64,000 nucleotides of DNA from Thiofilum sp. (lineage in GTDB: Bacteria > Pseudomonadota > Gammaproteobacteria > Thiotrichales > Thiotrichaceae), in assembly GCF_016711335.1 (NCBI RefSeq), contig NZ_JADJTF010000001.1, positions 434,001 through 498,000 on the forward strand, given 5' to 3'. The position numbers were made by a program, and so were the translations under genes. The notes under the pieces were generated by a model, which searched no databases, had not been told where the DNA came from, and was given only the letters and a program-made list of their open reading frames with translations. Positions 34,073-42,907 of the stretch are shown piece by piece; positions within the stretch are counted from its first letter, which is position 1, and every line of letters starts with the position of its first letter.

Positions 34073-34201
34073 ACCCATCCTAACCTCCCCTTATCACGGA
34101 GAGGCATAAAAGAGACTTTACTTAAGCAGTAACTACTAACTTTGGTAAGTAGCTTACACCTCTTCCCCCTTCCCTTGATAAGGGGAGGGTCGGGGAGGGG
34201 T
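34073..34201. repeat. C/G-rich double-hairpin repeat, copy 2
   Basis: Begins ACCCATCCTAACCTCCCC and ends GGGGAGGGTCGGGGAGGGG. The right hairpin CTTCCC...GATAAGGGGAGGG is clear; the middle contains an inner pair, AAGCAGTAACTACT/TAAGTAGCTTAC. It occupies the gap between dmpI and the sigma-54 activator gene and could form a terminator or RNA stability structure. Confidence 0.75.
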
Positions 34202-34217
34202 TAAAGGAGGAATGCAA

Positions 34218-35906
34218 ATGGCGACTGCTAGACCAAAAATCTTGCCCCCCAGTGATCAAGATTTAAAAGCCATGATTCGCTTTGAACGCGAAACGGGCTG
34301 TATTTGGTTGGGACAGCAACGCATGATCCTCCTCCATGCCTCAGCATTTGGCTCAATGCGTAGTGAACTCATTGACTCTTTTGGTGAAAAGCACGCTCAA
34401 GGGGTGTTAATGCGTATGGGCTATGCAGCGGGTCAATCGGATGCTCAACTCGCCAAACGCATTCGTGCTGAATCCGCCATGCTGGATATGTTCATGGTAG
34501 GCCCTCAATTACACGCGATTGAAGGGGTGGTAAGTGTTGAGCCTGTCAAAGTCGATATGAATCTAGAGCAGGGCAAATTCTACGGTGAGTTTACGTGGCG
34601 CAATTCATTTGAAGCCTCGGAACATTTGCGCCTCTATGGTTTAACCGATCATGCCGTGTGTTGGAATCTACTAGGCTATGCCAGCGGCTATACCAGCCAC
34701 TTCATGGGTAAGTCGGTTTATTTCAAAGAAGTCGAGTGTGTGGGTAAAGGTGATGCGCAATGTCGCATTATTGGTAAGCCCATTGAAGCATGGGAAGATG
34801 CTGAAGATCTCACTGAGTTTTTCTCCCTTAATTCAATGGCGCAAAAGCTTCACGCGCTGGAAGAAGAGGTGCAGCAATTACGTAAAGTCGCCACCGCCCC
34901 ACCCAAAATGGATCCTATTGTTGCCGACTCCGCCCCTATTAAAGAGGTGATGTACCTACTCGAAAAGGCCGCCGCTACCGATGTCACCGTATTAATGCTG
35001 GGTGAAACAGGGGTAGGTAAAGAGGTCTTTTCACAAGCCCTGCATCAAATGGGTACTAGGAAAGATGGTCCTTTTATTGCTGTGAATTGTGCTGCCCTAC
35101 CCCGTGAATTAGTCGAATCTGAATTATTTGGGGTAGAAAAAGGCGGCTATACCGGAGCGGATAAATCGCGTGCGGGACGCTTTGAGCGAGCACATGGCGG
35201 CACATTATTTCTTGATGAATTGGGCGAACTCAATGAGCGTGCTCAAGCTAAATTACTCCGCGCTATTCAAACCGGAGAATTTGAGCGTGTGGGCGGGACG
35301 GAAAAAATTAAGGTTAATGTGCGCCTCATTGCTGCGACCAATGCCAATCTATTAGAGCGAGTGCGTGAAGGTACATTTCGCGCTGATTTGTATTATCGAC
35401 TCAATGTGTTTCCTATTACGATTCCCCCCTTACGCGAACGCTTAAGCGATGTTCCAGGACTGATTCGTAAATTCATCAATAAGCACAATAAAAAATACGG
35501 CAAACAAGTACTCGGTGTGACCGATGAAACCTTACGGCGTTTTTATGCTTATCAATGGCCGGGGAATATTCGGGAGCTGGAAAACCTATTAGAGCGTGGG
35601 GTGATTTTAGCGGATAACGGGCAATGGATTGAGTCGCGGCAGATTTGTTTAGGTATGCCTATGCCTAATGAAGCGTATATGGTCATTGGGACTGAGGGGC
35701 AATTAGAGCACAGCACCAAACCCGATATACTCGACACCGTACTCGAACAGATGAGCCGTAAAGAACTAGTATTTGAAGATTTAGAAAAGCAATTACTCGA
35801 AAAAGCACTTGATCAAGCTAGAGGTAATGTACTCGAAGCCGCTAGGATCTTAGGGATTAGCGGCCCACAGTGTCGGTATCGATTGAAGAAACTAGCGTTA
35901 ATTTAG
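34218..35906 (+). CDS. dmpR: sigma-54-dependent aromatic-responsive activator (DmpR/XylR/MopR type)
   Basis: 562 residues from ATG 34218, 7 bases after AAAGGAGG (ATG 34212 is too close). Domains: XylR N-terminal sensing region with V4R (about 10-210; ESAMLDMFMVGPQLH, CVGKGDAQCRIIGKP), a linker coiled coil, AAA+ core with Walker A GETGVGKE, Walker B GGTLFLDELGEL, and a Fis-type HTH at the end (LEAARILGISGPQCRYRLKKL). Phenols bound by the sensor relieve repression of the ATPase, which then opens sigma-54 promoters. The sigma-contact loop reads GGYTGA rather than GAFTGA. The target is very likely the promoter at 39323 before the phenol hydroxylase. Confidence 0.93.
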   Translation: MATARPKILPPSDQDLKAMIRFERETGCIWLGQQRMILLHASAFGSMRSELIDSFGEKHAQGVLMRMGYAAGQSDAQLAKRIRAESAMLDMFMVGPQLHAIEGVVSVEPVKVDMNLEQGKFYGEFTWRNSFEASEHLRLYGLTDHAVCWNLLGYASGYTSHFMGKSVYFKEVECVGKGDAQCRIIGKPIEAWEDAEDLTEFFSLNSMAQKLHALEEEVQQLRKVATAPPKMDPIVADSAPIKEVMYLLEKAAATDVTVLMLGETGVGKEVFSQALHQMGTRKDGPFIAVNCAALPRELVESELFGVEKGGYTGADKSRAGRFERAHGGTLFLDELGELNERAQAKLLRAIQTGEFERVGGTEKIKVNVRLIAATNANLLERVREGTFRADLYYRLNVFPITIPPLRERLSDVPGLIRKFINKHNKKYGKQVLGVTDETLRRFYAYQWPGNIRELENLLERGVILADNGQWIESRQICLGMPMPNEAYMVIGTEGQLEHSTKPDILDTVLEQMSRKELVFEDLEKQLLEKALDQARGNVLEAARILGISGPQCRYRLKKLALI

Positions 35907-35937
35907 GTACTTCAACCCCTAACCGCTCGTCATTAGT

Positions 35938-36339
35938 CTAGAATCCGTGACGTAATAGATAACTTGCCACACGTTGCATATCGTTTAACACAATTTCTGC
36001 TTTGGTTTTGTCATCGTGCAATCCGATGAGCCAGTATTTCTCAGTATGGACAGTGACAACGCCATTTCCCCCTCTTTTCAGTATGAATCCATTCTCATGA
36101 TGAGTGGTAAGAAGATAACGTGTTTTTTCAGCACTGAGCATTAACTCTACAGCAGTGCTGTTGGGAGTATCGGCTAAGCCTAGTAAACTTTGAATAGCCA
36201 CCTCATCTAAAGGAAAGCCGGGAGAGGCGACTATAGTAGTCGGCATAGTACGCCCCACAATCGCCATAGCCGTAAAATGTTTGGTTCCCATAAGATTATC
36301 AACATAACCTTGTAAGTGAAGCGTGATTGGATCACTCAT
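35938..36339 (-). CDS. small cytoplasmic protein, unknown; roadblock-like fold possible
   Basis: 133 residues, no signal peptide. Regularly alternating beta strands and helices (HFTAMAIVGRTMPTTIV, YLLTTHHENGFILKRGG, YWLIGLHDD) with two helices at the ends look like a roadblock/LC7 or profilin-like fold, but this is a visual guess. A start at 36339 is preceded by AGGGAGACTATT. It lies among unrelated genes between dmpR and the phenol hydroxylase operon. No function can be named. Confidence 0.65.
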   Translation of the reverse strand: MSDPITLHLQGYVDNLMGTKHFTAMAIVGRTMPTTIVASPGFPLDEVAIQSLLGLADTPNSTAVELMLSAEKTRYLLTTHHENGFILKRGGNGVVTVHTEKYWLIGLHDDKTKAEIVLNDMQRVASYLLRHGF

Positions 36340-36373
36340 AATAGTCTCCCTGCTAGATTTAAATGGCGGTGTG

Positions 36374-36955
36374 CTAGTCCAAAGTCTGGATGCTGCCTTG
36401 TACTATGATTTCATCGTTCAGAGTACTCGGTTTTTTAATAAAGACTAATTCACCTGATTCAGGAAAGACTTTGGTTAGCTCTGTGATATTTACTTGATGC
36501 GTTACTAAGACTAACGGGCGCTCATGTCGAGCGGCGACTAGCCATGTTTTAAGGGCAAGTGTTTGTGGTTTAGCACGATTGGGTTGAGCGAAAAAGGAAT
36601 TTAACTCACTTAAACGCTGTACTGTGCCTAAGCCTAATAGTTGTGCTGTTTCTAAGCACCGACACCATTCGCTTGAATAAACCTCTGCTTGACTCAAGCC
36701 TTGCGTTTTAAAGACCGTACCGATGCGCCGCGCTTGAGCACGCCCCACTTCATTAAGATTACGTTGAGTCTCGCAGCGTGCTAATTGCATTTGCGGTGGA
36801 TCGCCTATCCCCGGAGCGAGTGCATGACGGATCAGGACGATAGATTCACCGCTTTGTAGTCCACGCCATAAGGATTCATTGGTTTGTGCCTGAGCAGTTG
36901 AGCACAATAAGGCTAATAGTCCTATCACTACTAATCTAAAGCTATGGAGTTTCAT
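36374..36955 (-). CDS. secreted histidine phosphatase-family protein (SixA/phosphoglycerate mutase-like)
   Basis: 193 residues with signal peptide 1-23 (CSTAQAQ). The catalytic motif is VLIRHALAPG (RH-x of the RHG family), with a second His in VLVTHQVNI, and EWCRCLETAQLL carries the conserved Arg. So a functional two-histidine phosphatase in the periplasm is likely. Substrate unknown. Its start lies 75 bases from the divergent carboxypeptidase gene. Confidence 0.85.
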   Translation of the reverse strand: MKLHSFRLVVIGLLALLCSTAQAQTNESLWRGLQSGESIVLIRHALAPGIGDPPQMQLARCETQRNLNEVGRAQARRIGTVFKTQGLSQAEVYSSEWCRCLETAQLLGLGTVQRLSELNSFFAQPNRAKPQTLALKTWLVAARHERPLVLVTHQVNITELTKVFPESGELVFIKKPSTLNDEIIVQGSIQTLD

Positions 36956-37030
36956 CGACTATCCTTTTAGTGACGCCTATCTAAATACTGCCTAGAATCT
37001 AGCGTATTATCTAGTCTTTCGAGAATAAGC

Positions 37031-38545
37031 ATGACTCAAACAGCACTCGCACTCACCGAACTCAAATCTCTCCTAAATGAAGTCTGTGATCTCAACAACG
37101 CCAATGCAGTACTCGGCTGGGATCAATCCACTTATATGCCCTCCGGTGGCGGTGCAACGCGGGGTCGACAAATGGCAACTTTGGAAAAGATTGCTCATGA
37201 AAAACTGACGGCTCCACGCACAGGCGAACTACTTGAAAACCTCAAAAGCTATGAGCAAGAGCTACCCTATGATCATGATGATGCCGCATTGCTGCGTCTG
37301 GCACGGCGGTATTATGAGCAGGCGACTAAAGTCCCTTCCGAGTTTCTAGCTGCTTTCTCTGAACACAGTTCTAATACCTACCTAGCTTGGGTGAAAGCAC
37401 GTCCCGCCAATGATTTTAAAAGCGTACAACCCTTGCTGAAAAAAACTCTAGATATGAGTCGCCAGCTCGCCGAGTACTATGGTTATGACGAGCACATTGC
37501 TGACCCACTGATTAATCTCGCTGATTACGGCATGAAAGCTAGCACTATTCGCGCCCTATTTGCTGAGTTACGCAGCGAGTTAGTGCCTTTGGTCAAAACC
37601 ATTACCGAGCAACCCTTAGCGGATGATAGTTGCCTATTGCAACACTATCCCGAAGCGCAGCAATTTGCATTTAGTACGCCGATTATTAAGCGCTTTGGTT
37701 ATGATTTTGAGCGTGGACGGCAAGATAAAACCGCACATCCTTTTATGACCAAATTTGCTAATGGTGACGTGCGCATTACTACCCGCGTCAAGGAACATGA
37801 TTTTAGTGAAGCATTTTTCTCGACTACTCATGAAACTGGTCACGCACTTTATGAGCAAGGCATTAATCCAGCCTTTGATGGTACGTTTTTAGATAACGGA
37901 ACCAGTAGTGGTGTACATGAATCACAATCGCGTACTTGGGAAAATTTAGTTTCACGCAGTCGGGCCTTTTGGAGTTATTACTATCCATCATTACAACAAC
38001 AATTTCCCGCGCAATTAAATCAGGTGTCACTTGATACCTTTTACCGTGCGATTAATAAAGTTCAGCGCTCTTTAATTCGTACTGATGCGGATGAGGTCAC
38101 TTATAATTTGCATGTCATGATTCGTTTTGAATTAGAGTTGCAAATGTTAGAAGGTAAATTAGCGGTAAAAGATTTACCTGAGGCGTGGAATGCAGCTTAT
38201 CAAAATGATTTAGGGATTACGCCCCCTAATGACAGCAATGGCTGTATGCAGGATGTTCATTGGTATGGCGGGCGTATCGGTGGGGTTTTCCAATCCTATA
38301 CGATTGGTAATATATTATCGGCGCAATTTTTTGAATCAGCTTTAAAAGCGTATCCCGACATTAATAATGAAATAGCTCAGGGGCAATTTAGTACTTTGCA
38401 CCATTGGCTCAAAACCAATATTTATCAATACGGTAGTAAATTTACCGCTAATAAAATGATTGAACGCGCCACTGGGCGAGGATTAGATATAGCTCCTTAT
38501 ATGCAATACTTACGTACTAAGTATGGTGAGCTTTATACACTTTAG
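37031..38545 (+). CDS. M32-family metallocarboxypeptidase (thermostable carboxypeptidase Taq type)
   Basis: 504 residues, standard for the M32 family. Zinc site HETGHALYEQG (HExxH) with the downstream Glu in SGVHESQSRTWENLV; other family blocks are LGWDQSTYMPSGG near the start and RIGGVFQSYTIGNILSAQFF near the end. It removes C-terminal residues from peptides in the cytoplasm. The start ATG 37031 has only a weak upstream site (CGAGAATAAGC). Monocistronic. Confidence 0.95.
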   Translation: MTQTALALTELKSLLNEVCDLNNANAVLGWDQSTYMPSGGGATRGRQMATLEKIAHEKLTAPRTGELLENLKSYEQELPYDHDDAALLRLARRYYEQATKVPSEFLAAFSEHSSNTYLAWVKARPANDFKSVQPLLKKTLDMSRQLAEYYGYDEHIADPLINLADYGMKASTIRALFAELRSELVPLVKTITEQPLADDSCLLQHYPEAQQFAFSTPIIKRFGYDFERGRQDKTAHPFMTKFANGDVRITTRVKEHDFSEAFFSTTHETGHALYEQGINPAFDGTFLDNGTSSGVHESQSRTWENLVSRSRAFWSYYYPSLQQQFPAQLNQVSLDTFYRAINKVQRSLIRTDADEVTYNLHVMIRFELELQMLEGKLAVKDLPEAWNAAYQNDLGITPPNDSNGCMQDVHWYGGRIGGVFQSYTIGNILSAQFFESALKAYPDINNEIAQGQFSTLHHWLKTNIYQYGSKFTANKMIERATGRGLDIAPYMQYLRTKYGELYTL

Positions 38546-38617
38546 ATATTAAACAATAAATGCTAGATGACATGATCACACCTAGCATCAATAGTATAGT
38601 TAACTATAAAAATAACC

Positions 38618-39061
38618 ATGCACTTAACTACATCATTAAAAGCTGAAGTAATTGAATATAAACGTCCTTGGAAATTAGCCACGTTAGCTACTGGCATAAC
38701 ATTACTGATCCTTGGATCTTTTTATTTTCCTGCACCTGATTGGGATATACCTATTAGCTTTATTATGGCACTATTTGCTTATCTTACTGCATCTTGGAGT
38801 TTGCATGTAATTGTAGACCGACAATGGCAACTTTTCCCATTAATGCTCTTTTTTACGTGGTTTACAGTAGATGGCTGTTATGCCCTTTATTGGTACTTTA
38901 AAAATCCAATAGTATTAGACTATATGCGTGACGCAAACTTTCTAGCTTCATTATGCTTATATCTTATATGTGGTTTAATCTGGTATTTTCGCGGATCGAT
39001 AAAAGAAATAGTTAGTATTTTAAGAACTACATTAAAAAAATACTTAGAAAGCTATAAGTGA
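38618..39061 (+). CDS. integral membrane protein, unknown function
   Basis: 147 residues with about four transmembrane helices (LATLATGITLLILGSFYF, PISFIMALFAYLTASWSL, FPLMLFFTWFTVDGCYALYW, FLASLCLYLICGLIWYF) and basic termini. No recognised family. The DNA is more A/T-rich than its neighbours. The gene ends against a fragment of another gene (39048-39197), so this spot may have been rearranged. Confidence 0.65.
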   Translation: MHLTTSLKAEVIEYKRPWKLATLATGITLLILGSFYFPAPDWDIPISFIMALFAYLTASWSLHVIVDRQWQLFPLMLFFTWFTVDGCYALYWYFKNPIVLDYMRDANFLASLCLYLICGLIWYFRGSIKEIVSILRTTLKKYLESYK

Positions 39062-39197
39062 GGAGCAAAGTATTTATCCAGAATCTTGGCAAGATCCTGA
39101 AGATGTTGCCTATCTAACAGAAACCTTTGAGGGCTTAAAAGCTTTTTACCAACAAGCTGCTCACAATCATCTAGTCGTATTGAGCTATCTGGCTTAG
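39048..39197 (+). pseudogene. DUF1877 (YfbM-like) C-terminal remnant
   Basis: An open stretch without a start reads SIYPESWQDPEDVAYL and TFEGLKAFYQQAAHN, ending VVLSYLA-stop at 39195-39197. The pattern IYPE-W...D...YL...F..LK.FY..AA....V..YL matches the end of DUF1877 proteins. The rest of the gene is missing; upstream is the end of an unrelated membrane protein. The 75-residue frame on the other strand is its mirror. Confidence 0.45.
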
Positions 39198-39221
39198 GCT
39201 TATAGAGCAACTTTTCAGTGG

Positions 39222-39271
39222 ACTTCATCAAATCATCACTTTGAATAACTATTGTGATCATTTGATGAAGT
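39222..39271 (+). promoter_or_regulatory. large palindrome, probable enhancer (UAS) for the DmpR-type activator
   Basis: ACTTCATCAAATCATCAC at 39222-39239 pairs 17/18 with GTGATCATTTGATGAAGT at 39254-39271 around a 14-nt centre. It lies about 85-115 bases upstream of the sigma-54 -24/-12 element, the usual position for an NtrC-class enhancer. The core resembles TTGATCAATT-type upstream sites of DmpR/XylR. Inference from position and symmetry. Confidence 0.65.
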
Positions 39272-39322
39272 AGCCTCAAAACCCAAAATATCTAAATAAT
39301 TGATTTAAATAAAATAATATCT

Positions 39323-39340
39323 TTGGCACATCCATTGCAC
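39323..39340 (+). promoter_or_regulatory. sigma-54 (-24/-12) promoter of the phenol hydroxylase operon
   Basis: TGGCAC-N5-TTGCA at 39324-39339, a perfect match to the sigma-54 consensus, with GG and GC 10 bp apart. The start codon of dmpK follows 45 bases later. Together with the upstream palindrome and the nearby DmpR-type gene this makes phenol-dependent control very likely. Confidence 0.88.
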
Positions 39341-39384
39341 TATACCTGCTAAATCACACTTGTTGTGTAACAGGAGGAGAGCCA

Positions 39385-39639
39385 ATGATGGATGATTCTA
39401 CTCATCTTGATACCAACCGCCGTTACGTGCGCGTCACGGGGGTCAGACATAATCGCTTTGTCGAATTCGACTTTTCTATTGGCGATCCTAACCTGTTTGT
39501 GGAATTGGTATTGCCGTTTGAGCAATTCCGCCAATTTTGCGCCCGCAACCATACCCAAGAGCTAAGCCCTGAACAAGCCGCTCAGGTCGACTATGAACAG
39601 CTTAAATGGCGCCATGGTAAACCGGGGATTTCAAGCTAG
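39385..39639 (+). CDS. dmpK: phenol hydroxylase subunit P0
   Basis: 84 residues, matching the size of DmpK. Blocks: RRYVRVTGVRHNRFVEFDFSIGDPNLFVELVLPFEQF. In known systems P0 is not needed for catalysis itself but assists iron loading/assembly of the oxygenase. It is the first gene after the sigma-54 promoter and starts after AGGAGGAG. Assigned by sequence and order (KLMNOP). Confidence 0.9.
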   Translation: MMDDSTHLDTNRRYVRVTGVRHNRFVEFDFSIGDPNLFVELVLPFEQFRQFCARNHTQELSPEQAAQVDYEQLKWRHGKPGISS

Positions 39640-39677
39640 GAACAAAACTGCTACGCCACACTGGAGGAGAGTACTCG

Positions 39678-40679
39678 ATGTCGATTCAAATCGCGTCCAA
39701 AGAGATTAAACCGCTACGCCTAAACTATGCCCACATTGCGCGGCGCATGGGAGGCGACACCAAACCTGCTTCACGCTATCAAGAAGCGGTGTTAGATGTG
39801 CAACCTACCACTAATTTTCACTATCCACCTACATGGGAACCGAATAAGCAACTATTCGATGTTACACGCACCGCCATAGTCATGAATGATTGGCACACCT
39901 TTGCTGACCCGCGCCAGTACTACTACACCAGCTATGTGACCGCCCGCGCCAAGCAGCAAGAGGTGATGGACAATAGTTTTGAGATGCTAGAAAAGCATGG
40001 GTTGTGGAAAACAATTCCCGACTCAGTACTCAATACGATACGCCAAGTGCTTGTTCCATTACGCCATTATGAGTATGGAGCCAACCTCAATAATCAAGAC
40101 ATTTGCGATCGTGGCTATGGTGCACCGATTACCTCACTAGCCTCATTTAATGGCTTCGATCGAATTGGTATGGCGCAATATATTTCCCGCATTGCGCTAC
40201 TGATTGACGAAAATGAAGAGACCTCACTACAAGCAGCTCGTGAAGCGTGGCTCCATGATGCTGCGTGGCAACCACTGCGTCATGCCATAGAAGATAGTTT
40301 TGTACTAGACGACTGGATGGAAATCATGGTCGCGCAAAACATTGTTATGGATGGTTTTATTTATCCTCTGATCTATGGACGCATTATCCCGCAGCTCGCT
40401 AATCAAGGCGCTGGCGCTTTACTCATGCTTACCCAATTTATGAGTGAGTGGTATGACGAAACCGTGCGCTGGTCTAATCAACTGATGAAAGTGATTAGCG
40501 CTGAATCGCCTGAAAATGCTTCCCTGCTGAAACAATGGGTCAGTACTTGGACTGCACGTATTGAACCCGCTATTACCCCGATTGCAGCTCTAGCATTAGG
40601 CGATCAAGCCAGTGCAGTAGTGGCTAGTGTCAAACAAGAACTACTCACTCGTTTGGGTAAAAACGGCGTAGCGGTCTAA
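39678..40679 (+). CDS. dmpL: phenol hydroxylase P1, oxygenase beta subunit
   Basis: 333 residues, typical of the beta subunit of bacterial multicomponent monooxygenases. Blocks: LRLNYAHIARRMGG, RYQEAVLDVQPTTNFHYPPTWEP, PRQYYYTSYVTARAKQQE. It has the ferritin-like helical fold without the iron ligands, and pairs with DmpN in the hydroxylase. Start follows GGAGGAGAG. Second gene of the operon. Confidence 0.95.
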   Translation: MSIQIASKEIKPLRLNYAHIARRMGGDTKPASRYQEAVLDVQPTTNFHYPPTWEPNKQLFDVTRTAIVMNDWHTFADPRQYYYTSYVTARAKQQEVMDNSFEMLEKHGLWKTIPDSVLNTIRQVLVPLRHYEYGANLNNQDICDRGYGAPITSLASFNGFDRIGMAQYISRIALLIDENEETSLQAAREAWLHDAAWQPLRHAIEDSFVLDDWMEIMVAQNIVMDGFIYPLIYGRIIPQLANQGAGALLMLTQFMSEWYDETVRWSNQLMKVISAESPENASLLKQWVSTWTARIEPAITPIAALALGDQASAVVASVKQELLTRLGKNGVAV

Positions 40680-40689
40680 GGAGCACAGC

Positions 40690-40962
40690 ATGTCAGAGCA
40701 AAAAGTATTTCTCATTTTCCAAGATACCGCCGATGCCCGCCCGTTTATTGAGGCATTAGAGCAAGAAAACCCAGCGGCAACCTTTGATTATCAACCCGGT
40801 ATGGTACGTATTGATGGCATGGGTGAATTAAAAGTCACTCGTGATGTCGTCAGTGAAAAAGCCGGACGTGATATGGACTTACAAGAGCTGCATCTCACTC
40901 TAGTGTCCTTATCGGGCAATATTGATGAAGACGATGATTATTTCAGCATAAGTCGCCACTAA
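40690..40962 (+). CDS. dmpM: phenol hydroxylase P2, effector (MmoB/DmpM) protein
   Basis: 90 residues, the standard size. A MmoB/DmpM-family regulatory protein (FLIFQDTADARPFIEALEQ, FDYQPGMVRIDG, DMDLQELHLTLVSLSGN) that binds the oxygenase and gates electron transfer and oxygen activation; it has no cofactor. Start after AAGGAGCACAGC. Confidence 0.95.
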   Translation: MSEQKVFLIFQDTADARPFIEALEQENPAATFDYQPGMVRIDGMGELKVTRDVVSEKAGRDMDLQELHLTLVSLSGNIDEDDDYFSISRH

Positions 40963-40980
40963 GTAAGAGGAGTAACCGAC

Positions 40981-42513
40981 ATGGCTAAAAAACTCAATAT
41001 GCGTAAACGCTACGAATTACTCACTCGTGGCCTAGGCTGGGAACCGACTTATCAGCCCAAAGAAAAAGTGTTTTCTAATGAAACCTATGAAGGCATTAAA
41101 ATCACCGACTGGAGCAAATGGGAAGATCCGTTCCGTTTAACTGTCGATGCCTATTGGAAATACCAAGCAGAAAAAGATAAAAAGCTTTATGCCGTCATGG
41201 ATTCCTTCGCGCAAAACAATGCGCACCTGAATTTATCCGACGGTAGCTATGTCAATGCACTCAAGCTATTTATTCAAGGGGTTTCACCGCTCGAATATCA
41301 AGCTCATCGCGGCTTTGCACGCTTAGGACGGCAGTTTAGTGGTGAGGGCGCACAGATTGCTTGCCAAATGCAATCGATTGATGAGCTGCGTCATGCACAA
41401 ACTCAGATTCATACCATTAGCCATTACAATAAACACTTTAATGGCTTACATGACCCCTTCCATATGCATGATCGGGTTTGGTATCTATCCGTTCCGAAAT
41501 CGTATTTTGATGATGCTAAGTCAGCAGGACCGTTTGAATTTATTACCTCGGTATCCTTTGCCTTTGAATATGTACTGACTAATTTACTATTCGTGCCCTT
41601 TATGTCGGGTGCAGCCTTTAATGGCGATATGGCAACCGTGACCTTTGGTTTCTCTGCTCAGTCCGACGAATCCCGCCATATGACTTTAGGCTTAGAAATT
41701 ATTAAGTTCCTAGTCGAACAACACGAAGACAATTTACCGATTGTGCAAGGCTGGATTGATAAACACTTCTGGCGTGCCTATCGCGTACTCGGTCTCGTGT
41801 CCATGATGCAAGATTACATGCTGCCTGAAAGCCCGATGTCGTGGAAAGAAGCTTGGGATTTATACTTTGTCGAAAACTCTGGCGCTCTGTTTAATGACCT
41901 CGCTCGCTATGGCTTGAAAATGCCTAGGTATCATGAAGTCGCCACCGCTGAAGCCGAGCATTTAAGCCATCAAGTGTTTGGTATTTTCTATAACTATATC
42001 CATGCCGCCGCCTTTAATCTCGGTTTACCCACCAAAGAAAAAATGGATTGGTTGAGCAAGAAATATCCCAATACCTTTGATAAATATTATCGTCCACGTA
42101 TGGAAATGTGGGCTGATATGGCTAAACAAGGTAAGCGTTTCTTCAATATGGGTTTACCGCAACTTTGCCAAGTATGCCAAATTCCAATGGGCTTTACTGA
42201 AGTGGCTAAAGGTGATCCGATGCAAATTGCCTATCGTGTCAGTGAGTATAACGGTGAGAAATTCCACACTTGCTCCGATGGCTGCAAGGACATTTTTGAT
42301 CACGAACCGGAAAAATACGTACACGCTTGGTTGCCTGTACATCAAATCTTCCAAGGTAACTGTGGCGGTGCAGCCGTGCCCGATATCCTGAAGTGGTATC
42401 ACTTTAAGCCTGAAGACGGGGGCGATTATGCAGGCTCCGCTGATGAACAACGTTGGAAAGCCATGAAAGGCGAAGACACTCCAGCCATGCAACCTACTGA
42501 AGAAGCGGCTTAA
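40981..42513 (+). CDS. dmpN: phenol hydroxylase P3, catalytic diiron alpha subunit
   Basis: 510 residues. The carboxylate-bridged diiron site is visible in its two Glu-x-x-His motifs, IDELRHAQ and SDESRHMT, with the additional Glu residues upstream of each. Near the C-terminus a YHS/TRASH-like metal segment is present (CQVCQIPMGF...FHTCSDGCKDIF), normal for DmpN. The enzyme hydroxylates phenol, and usually methylphenols, to catechols. Central gene of the operon, 18 bases after dmpM. Confidence 0.97.
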   Translation: MAKKLNMRKRYELLTRGLGWEPTYQPKEKVFSNETYEGIKITDWSKWEDPFRLTVDAYWKYQAEKDKKLYAVMDSFAQNNAHLNLSDGSYVNALKLFIQGVSPLEYQAHRGFARLGRQFSGEGAQIACQMQSIDELRHAQTQIHTISHYNKHFNGLHDPFHMHDRVWYLSVPKSYFDDAKSAGPFEFITSVSFAFEYVLTNLLFVPFMSGAAFNGDMATVTFGFSAQSDESRHMTLGLEIIKFLVEQHEDNLPIVQGWIDKHFWRAYRVLGLVSMMQDYMLPESPMSWKEAWDLYFVENSGALFNDLARYGLKMPRYHEVATAEAEHLSHQVFGIFYNYIHAAAFNLGLPTKEKMDWLSKKYPNTFDKYYRPRMEMWADMAKQGKRFFNMGLPQLCQVCQIPMGFTEVAKGDPMQIAYRVSEYNGEKFHTCSDGCKDIFDHEPEKYVHAWLPVHQIFQGNCGGAAVPDILKWYHFKPEDGGDYAGSADEQRWKAMKGEDTPAMQPTEEAA

Positions 42514-42524
42514 GGAATACTCAC

Positions 42525-42890
42525 ATGACTGTCAAAACTATCAATAATGTTGAATACCCTGTCGTGATGATGGATAGCGTAGACCGCTTTCACGGTAATC
42601 AATTAGTGTATGTGGGCTGGGATTATCACACCAGTATTTGTACTGCTAATGCCTATCCTTTGCCGCCCGATATGCCCTTTGGTGCATTGACCGAAGCCGT
42701 ACTCCCCTCAGTACTCGCCCCGCATCCTGACTTTGCCAAGATTCAATGGGATAAAGTCGAATGGCTGCTAGACGGTAAGGCTTTTACACCCGATATGAGT
42801 AAAAGCCTAAAGGATAATGGTGTAGGGCATAAATCATTGATTCGCTTTAGAACACCGGAATTGACCGGGTATCAGGGGACGGGGAACTGA
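42525..42890 (+). CDS. dmpO: phenol hydroxylase P4 subunit
   Basis: 121 residues, usual size. Blocks: VVMMDSVDRFHGNQLVYVGWDYHTSICTA is the conserved N-terminal half; PLPPDMPFGALTEAVLP follows. P4 is a small structural component of the (alpha beta gamma)2 oxygenase. It is 11 bases after dmpN. A palindromic repeat separates it from dmpP. Confidence 0.93.
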   Translation: MTVKTINNVEYPVVMMDSVDRFHGNQLVYVGWDYHTSICTANAYPLPPDMPFGALTEAVLPSVLAPHPDFAKIQWDKVEWLLDGKAFTPDMSKSLKDNGVGHKSLIRFRTPELTGYQGTGN

Positions 42891-42907
42891 TTGGTTCAAA
42901 CTTGAAC

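Noticed and set aside
39052..39279. 75-codon minus-strand frame
   Set aside because: The plus strand at the same place matches the end of DUF1877, and the minus frame covers part of the enhancer palindrome.
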